From a bacterium (GTDB lineage: Bacteria; Fidelibacterota; UBA8477; JABMPR01), in the NCBI GenBank assembly GCA_013202895.1, contig JABMPR010000003.1, positions 1 to 55,785 of the forward strand: a stretch of 55,785 bases of DNA, written 5' to 3'. The position numbers and the translations under genes were made by a program. The notes under the pieces are model-generated. The model was not told the DNA's origin, did not search any database, and saw nothing but the letters and a program-made list of their open reading frames with translations. Below, piece by piece: positions 52,271 through 55,785 of this stretch. The first letter of the stretch is position 1, and each line of letters starts with the position of its first letter.

Positions 52271-52311
52271 CCCATATTCAGCAAAGGCTGACGGGTTTAG
52301 CTTGCTAAAAA
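52271..52311 (+). repeat. Dispersed element, copy 3
   Basis: CCCATATTCAGCAAAGGCTG followed by ACGGGTTTAGCTTGCTAAAA aligns with the element at 49569-49610 with about nine differences in 41 columns, including the 3' half GTTT.GCTTGCT.AAAAA. The hairpin arms are worn. Confidence 0.4.
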
Positions 52312-53017
52312 TATGTGGCTCTGAATTTGGGTTCTCAGAGACAATATACACGTAGCTTGTTAGTGCAGGTGTTCATGGTGTTGTTGATCTTGGATAGGAA
52401 ATCTATATCTTGATTGCATGGCGATCTTGGAAAATCTTCTGATTGTACTACTCAACGTTCTTCGGGTTTTAGTACTTTATTAATACGTTTTCCTATTGTT
52501 ATCATAATAAGTATCGGGTGTTACTGATTCAAGAATGAGCTCTTTAATTTCAGCTTTAGATGCTATTACTGTGCCTGAAATAGATCCCGATTTCCAGATG
52601 TTCATACTTCTCTTTAGCGTCTTTTCGCTACCGTTCATATATTTTACTTGTATGTTTTCAAAGCATTTCAGGATAAAATCGTCATAGGTTAGGAGAGACT
52701 TTCTTAGCATCCTAATTCTGTTACAGCCGGTTCTTTGGGCTGCTGTTTTTAGGTTAGTGCGCCCACGAAACCTTGCCAGAGCAGGGGAGAGACCGATTTG
52801 GATACGACGAAGCCTTTTCAGTACCTTGCTTCGTTCTAAGTATCAGTCTCCTACTGAGAATAGTCACTTGATAGTGTCCATGTTTGAGAAACCCTCGGAA
52901 TGTTTGGAATCAAGGGAATTGGTTTGTATCAACGAGCCTATAAGCCTCAGTATGAATTATTCTCCAAAATGCGTGATTTGACGTTAGGATGAATGAATCC
53001 TGGCAAATTCCAGCGGG
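52285..53017. other. Largely empty spacer
   Basis: About 730 bp. Apart from a small minus-strand frame (52480-52710) there is no supported gene. A plus frame at 52757-52981 lacks a ribosome site and any recognisable domain. It may be a decayed region. Confidence 0.35.
52480..52710 (-). CDS. Small hypothetical protein (weak)
   Basis: A frame of 76 codons: MLRKSLLTYDDFILKCFENI, then QVKYMNGSEKTLKRSMNIW, KSGSISGTVIASKAEIKEL and a tail. Composition is plausible for a protein and helical stretches alternate with a KSGSISG turn, but the ribosome site is only AGG directly before the ATG and no family is recognised. It is flanked by non-coding DNA. It could be a remnant or a chance frame. Confidence 0.25.
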   Translation of the reverse strand: MLRKSLLTYDDFILKCFENIQVKYMNGSEKTLKRSMNIWKSGSISGTVIASKAEIKELILESVTPDTYYDNNRKTY

Positions 53018-54358
53018 CTATTTCTCAGAAATACAATAAAGATATTTAGCCCCACGTAAATACAACTCGTTTCCAACTATCACCGGTGAGGCAGTAAAAC
53101 TATCCTCAAGTTTATTTGTTGCGATAACCTGGAATTGGGTATCATGTTTAATGACTTTTGTTGAACCATTCAAACTCGTGATATAAATCCTACCGTCAGC
53201 GCCGACCGGAGATGCATATATATATCCTAATCCCTCAAGTCGTTGACGAGTAAAAAATTCTTCACCTGTACTGGCATTAAAGCATGCAAGCGTAGCATCA
53301 GTCTTTTTCAAAAAGTACAAGCTATTATCGTAAAGCAGAGGTGAAGGGATATAAGGAGTATCCCGATCCAGCTTCCAGACTATTGAATTAGAAGCGCTTA
53401 TATCACCTTTTGCCCTGGATATATTAATGGCCAGTAAGGCACTTCGCTTTTCACCACTCATAACATACACCATATCATTGCTTGCCACTGGTGAAGGGAT
53501 AACCTCTTTGGTTAAACCCCTGCTTTCCCAAAGCAGATCTCCAGTAGCCAGATCGTAGCTGCGAACACGTTTTGAAGCACTCGTGATGACCTGGGTTTTT
53601 CCCTTGCTCTGAACAATTAGAGGCGTAGCCCAGGAAGTCCCCTCATTGCGGTTTGACCTCCAAATCTCCTGGCCAGATATTTTATCTAATGCAATGATAA
53701 ACGATTGATCTTCATGGTCCCAGGTAACGATTATTTTATCCTGATATAGCGCGGGTGAGCTACCCTCGCCAAAATTCCTCGTGATATTCATGTCGCCGAA
53801 ATCTTTGTCCCAGATGAGTTGACCTTGCATATCATAGCAGAATAATCCTCTAGATCCAAAGTTGGCATAGATGTGTTCTCCATCTGTCACAGGTGAGTTG
53901 GATGCCCAGGATCCAGTCGTCTGGAATCCTTCATGCGGTAGCGCTTCACAGGCTGTTTGTTGCCATATTATGTGACCATCAGACCGGTTTAAGGCGAATA
54001 TTTCAAACTTATGAATTTTTGAAGTTCCGACAGTAAATGGGATAAAACCTTTTTTAGCTTTGGTTCGTTTGCCTTGTCCCGGCTCAACTATATCATCTGT
54101 TTCGATGGCAGATAGAATAAAAATTTGATGACCCCAGATTATAGGAGTTGCATGACCCAAACCTGGAATCTCGGTTTTCCATTTAATGTTTTTGCTTTCA
54201 CTCCACTCAATGGGAGGATTGGCATTAGGTGCCACACCATTTGCATCTGGGCCACGCCATTGTGGCCATCCTAGCTCTGAGTCAGTTGTGATTTCAATCC
54301 CAAAAACAAGCAGTGGAATTAACATTAAAATGATAAATATCCGTATTAACTTGTTCAC
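53018..54358 (-). CDS. PQQ-like beta-propeller protein (BamB-like), exported
   Basis: About 446 residues. A signal peptide (NKLIRIFIILMLIPLLVFG) follows a GTG at 54358, with GGGAGG 8 bp upstream, so the ATG seven codons earlier is less likely. Then an eight-bladed PQQ-type propeller with repeated W..(R/K)... blades: WPQWRGPDANGVAPN at the start, LNRSDGHIIWQQ, DMQGQLIWDKDFG, LDKISGQEIWRSN, YDLATGDLLWESRG, FNASTGEEFFTRQ. The opening WRGP.GNG-type motif is that of periplasmic PQQ-binding-like proteins found in planctomycetes and relatives. No catalytic Asp/Cys ring of true quinoprotein dehydrogenases is seen; it probably binds proteins. Stands alone. Confidence 0.88.
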   Translation of the reverse strand: MNKLIRIFIILMLIPLLVFGIEITTDSELGWPQWRGPDANGVAPNANPPIEWSESKNIKWKTEIPGLGHATPIIWGHQIFILSAIETDDIVEPGQGKRTKAKKGFIPFTVGTSKIHKFEIFALNRSDGHIIWQQTACEALPHEGFQTTGSWASNSPVTDGEHIYANFGSRGLFCYDMQGQLIWDKDFGDMNITRNFGEGSSPALYQDKIIVTWDHEDQSFIIALDKISGQEIWRSNRNEGTSWATPLIVQSKGKTQVITSASKRVRSYDLATGDLLWESRGLTKEVIPSPVASNDMVYVMSGEKRSALLAINISRAKGDISASNSIVWKLDRDTPYIPSPLLYDNSLYFLKKTDATLACFNASTGEEFFTRQRLEGLGYIYASPVGADGRIYITSLNGSTKVIKHDTQFQVIATNKLEDSFTASPVIVGNELYLRGAKYLYCISEK

Positions 54359-54502
54359 AGGTGAACCCTCCCGAATCATAAAATATTTGATAGTAACTAA
54401 TTTGAAGTATTGGATCAGTTTTAATTCACCGTCTCCAATTCTCCTGCTTTTGTTAGACCTTCAATTTGAAAAAAATGTTGTTTTGTATGTCGCTGCAGCA
54501 CG

Positions 54503-55174
54503 TCAGGTTATTGAGACTTCGGCACTTTGACTACTGCGCAACATGACGATCCCCAGCCATATCAACCAAACGATCTTACCCATCCCAAAAACGATCGCTA
54601 GCATCAGGAAGAGAGCCGGGATAATTGAAAGGATACCCGCCACACCGAGCACCACGCCAAGGTAGTTGAGTGCCTTGGGAAGCTCTCCTCCCCGTAAAGC
54701 TGCCCAACTCACCAGCAGAACCCATGGGCCGCCTAGAATCTCACCAGTTGCACAGCTTAACCCTTCAAACACAGATTCAATCGCCAACCAGACCATCCCA
54801 GCTTGAGACGGGTCAGTGCTATAGAGATCGACGACGCTGCCCATGCCGAAATTTCGGATCAAGCCGCTGGCGATGAGCACGGTGGCCCAGATAAGCCCGA
54901 TTATGGTCGCTATCTGCATCATTGCAGGTGAGCCGGCCTTCAAGCGTTCATAGAGTGCTAGCGCCAGGACAACCATAACGAGACCCGCTATCACATAGGC
55001 GATCAGGTTCAATATGTACAGGAAGGACTGGTTATCCACTAGTAATGCTACCTTCTGGACAGCGTCGAAATCGCCAAGAGTGCCCAACACCAGGAGATAA
55101 CCCACCATAGCAATCAAGTATACTGCTGCCATGCACAGTGCGGCAATAGCACCCATCTTCTCAGAATTATTCAT
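54503..55174 (-). CDS. DUF4386-like membrane protein
   Basis: 223 residues with six membrane helices (MGAIAALCMAAVYLIAMVGY, then LLVDNQSFLYILNLIAYVIA, GLIWATVLIASGLIRNFGMG). The layout, with a mid-protein loop containing GMVWLAIESVFEGLSCATGE and a following helix GGPWVLLVSWAALRGGELPK, matches distant DUF4386 proteins of the same class as 49746-50462. GGAGA lies before the ATG. Function unknown. The nearest neighbour on the same strand is the propeller gene, 120 bp away. Confidence 0.78.
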   Translation of the reverse strand: MNNSEKMGAIAALCMAAVYLIAMVGYLLVLGTLGDFDAVQKVALLVDNQSFLYILNLIAYVIAGLVMVVLALALYERLKAGSPAMMQIATIIGLIWATVLIASGLIRNFGMGSVVDLYSTDPSQAGMVWLAIESVFEGLSCATGEILGGPWVLLVSWAALRGGELPKALNYLGVVLGVAGILSIIPALFLMLAIVFGMGKIVWLIWLGIVMLRSSQSAEVSIT

Positions 55175-55339
55175 TATTTGTCTCCTTCGATTTAATATTC
55201 ACGGCTCGGATGTTTGACCACCCACGAACATTCAACCATTTGATAATTGTGCACTATGTCGAGTACTCTTTCGCTCACTGAGTCTATAAATTAATCTATA
55301 AGATTACAATTCTTAGCAATCGTAAGTCACCAACGATTA

Positions 55340-55465
55340 TTAATCCTTTGTCGCTTCCCAAGTCAAGTTTGTACTACCACAACCTACCCAGGTTGCGATT
55401 AAATCACCAGACGCTGCGGTATTAGAATCAAATTCCCCTGAAATTGTATAAAATAACCCCGCACC
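55340..55465 (-). pseudogene. C-terminal remnant of an exported protein
   Basis: A minus-strand frame reads GAGLFYTISGEFDSNTAASG, then DLIATWVGCGSTNLTWEATK and ends D-stop at 55340. The pattern (ISG.F.S.T.ASG....GCG...W.ATK-stop) is typical of the last beta-strands of small exported beta-sandwich proteins. An in-frame TAG closes the frame upstream and no start is present, so it is a broken gene. Family name unknown. Confidence 0.4.
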
Positions 55466-55689
55466 CTATACACAACAACTTCTTATCGGTGTCAGAATTT
55501 GTCTAGATTTACCATCTAACCCTGTCACAGTATTCGCGAGCCCTTACTGGCTAGGGCTTTCTATCCAATCGGGCATGTTATCGTCACCATCAAGTGTCCC
55601 GGTTTGTCCACATTGGATATATTTCCGTAATGTGTCTTAAAATCAAAAAACCCTCGTATGTCCGGGAAATACATGGGATTTATGTGGGC

Positions 55690-55785
55690 CGGTACAGTTT
55701 CAGGACATGGGTAACACAATAATGTCAAGACATAGGTAACACATTATTGGGTTAAACTGGGTAGATACCATGAAAGGAGACTGCC
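55690..55785 (+). mobile_element. Left end of an IS481-like insertion sequence (partial)
   Basis: The last bases contain GGTACAGTTTCAGGACATGG followed by GTAACAC, and a second GACATAGGTAACACATTATT 25 bp further; GACAT(G/A)GGTAACACA is the kind of terminal sequence seen in IS481-type elements. The window ends in ATGAAAGGAGACTGCC, whose AAAGGAG would be a ribosome site for a start codon just beyond the window. No transposase is present inside, so this is an inference from end sequences recalled from memory. Confidence 0.45.

Noticed and set aside
52757-52981. Plus-strand frame of 74 codons beginning with GTG
   Set aside because: No ribosome site, no domain, and it reads like a chance frame.
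54186-54530. Plus-strand open frame of 114 codons
   Set aside because: Antisense to the start of the propeller gene; composition is not protein-like.
1-55785. CRISPR arrays, tRNA and rRNA genes, prophage modules
   Set aside because: No regularly spaced repeats, no tRNA-like cloverleaf or rRNA stretches and no phage structural genes were seen by inspection of either strand.

Overview
The window reads as a chromosome segment from a Gram-negative bacterium of the FCB (Fibrobacterota-Chlorobiota-Bacteroidota) superphylum, most like Neomarinimicrobiota, Calditrichota or Ignavibacteria. The grounds are a FlgD/type-IX-like C-terminal sorting domain (25093-25764, with a decayed one at 4160-4444), many lipoproteins with a lipobox, a TonB-dependent receptor, YfiR, DUF2141, DUF1566 and CotH proteins, and LytTR and very large PAS hybrid kinases. 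The phylum is inferred, not shown. I saw no rRNA, tRNA or CRISPR array. GC is moderate, with AT-rich spacers.

Layout. 1-2.1 kb: the end of an XRE regulator, a membrane protein and two exported proteins. 2.1-4.5 kb: a patch of decay holding a broken small ORF, a DUF2161 nuclease-fold gene, a GH128 lipoprotein, a duplicated stub of the DUF2161 start and a worn sorting domain. 4.8-13 kb: a cold-shock protein, an M16C metalloprotease lipoprotein, a winged-helix regulator/membrane protein pair, TerC and a tandem LicD protein. 13.1-20.8 kb: a 1600-aa hybrid histidine kinase, a LytTR regulator, a DUF2141 protein and a receiver-metallo-beta-lactamase fusion. 21-25.8 kb: an AraC-type response regulator behind a lipoprotein gene whose upstream region carries a tandem 22-bp repeat, then exported beta-propeller and sorting-domain proteins. 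26.1-29.2 kb: msrPQ and a MATE exporter. 29.5-35.3 kb: a minus-strand signalling cluster (two receivers, a frameshifted TonB receptor, YfiR, a membrane histidine kinase) ending on a truncated LVIVD remnant. 35.8-39.5 kb: a broken c-type cytochrome-like gene coupled to a small beta-barrel gene, a GNAT acetyltransferase, an ArsR/SRPBCC pair and a triple rhodanese.

39.7-44.7 kb holds a divergent ECF sigma locus. One arm is sigma factor, membrane anti-sigma candidate and periplasmic heavy-metal-sensor-like protein. The other arm is a Spy/CpxP-like protein, a double DUF1566 lipoprotein and a CotH-kinase lipoprotein. The same 10-mer, TGGCGTCTCA, points outward toward both arms, as expected if the sigma factor drives both. 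I consider this the best candidate for a coherent, little-described system (envelope stress sensing plus surface protein phosphorylation).

44.7-49.4 kb is a probable five-gene minus-strand operon: TetR, haloalkane dehalogenase with a complete HLD-II catalytic set, SDR, LtrA and a luciferase-like flavin monooxygenase. 49.7-55.2 kb holds two DUF4386 membrane proteins, a YtcJ-like amidohydrolase lipoprotein and a PQQ/BamB-like propeller. The last ~100 bp look like the left end of an IS481-type insertion sequence whose transposase would lie just beyond the window.

Several genes are broken or reduced to remnants (TonB receptor, cytochrome-like gene, LVIVD, sorting domain, DUF2161 stub, two small ORFs), so the segment is an actively eroding accessory region.
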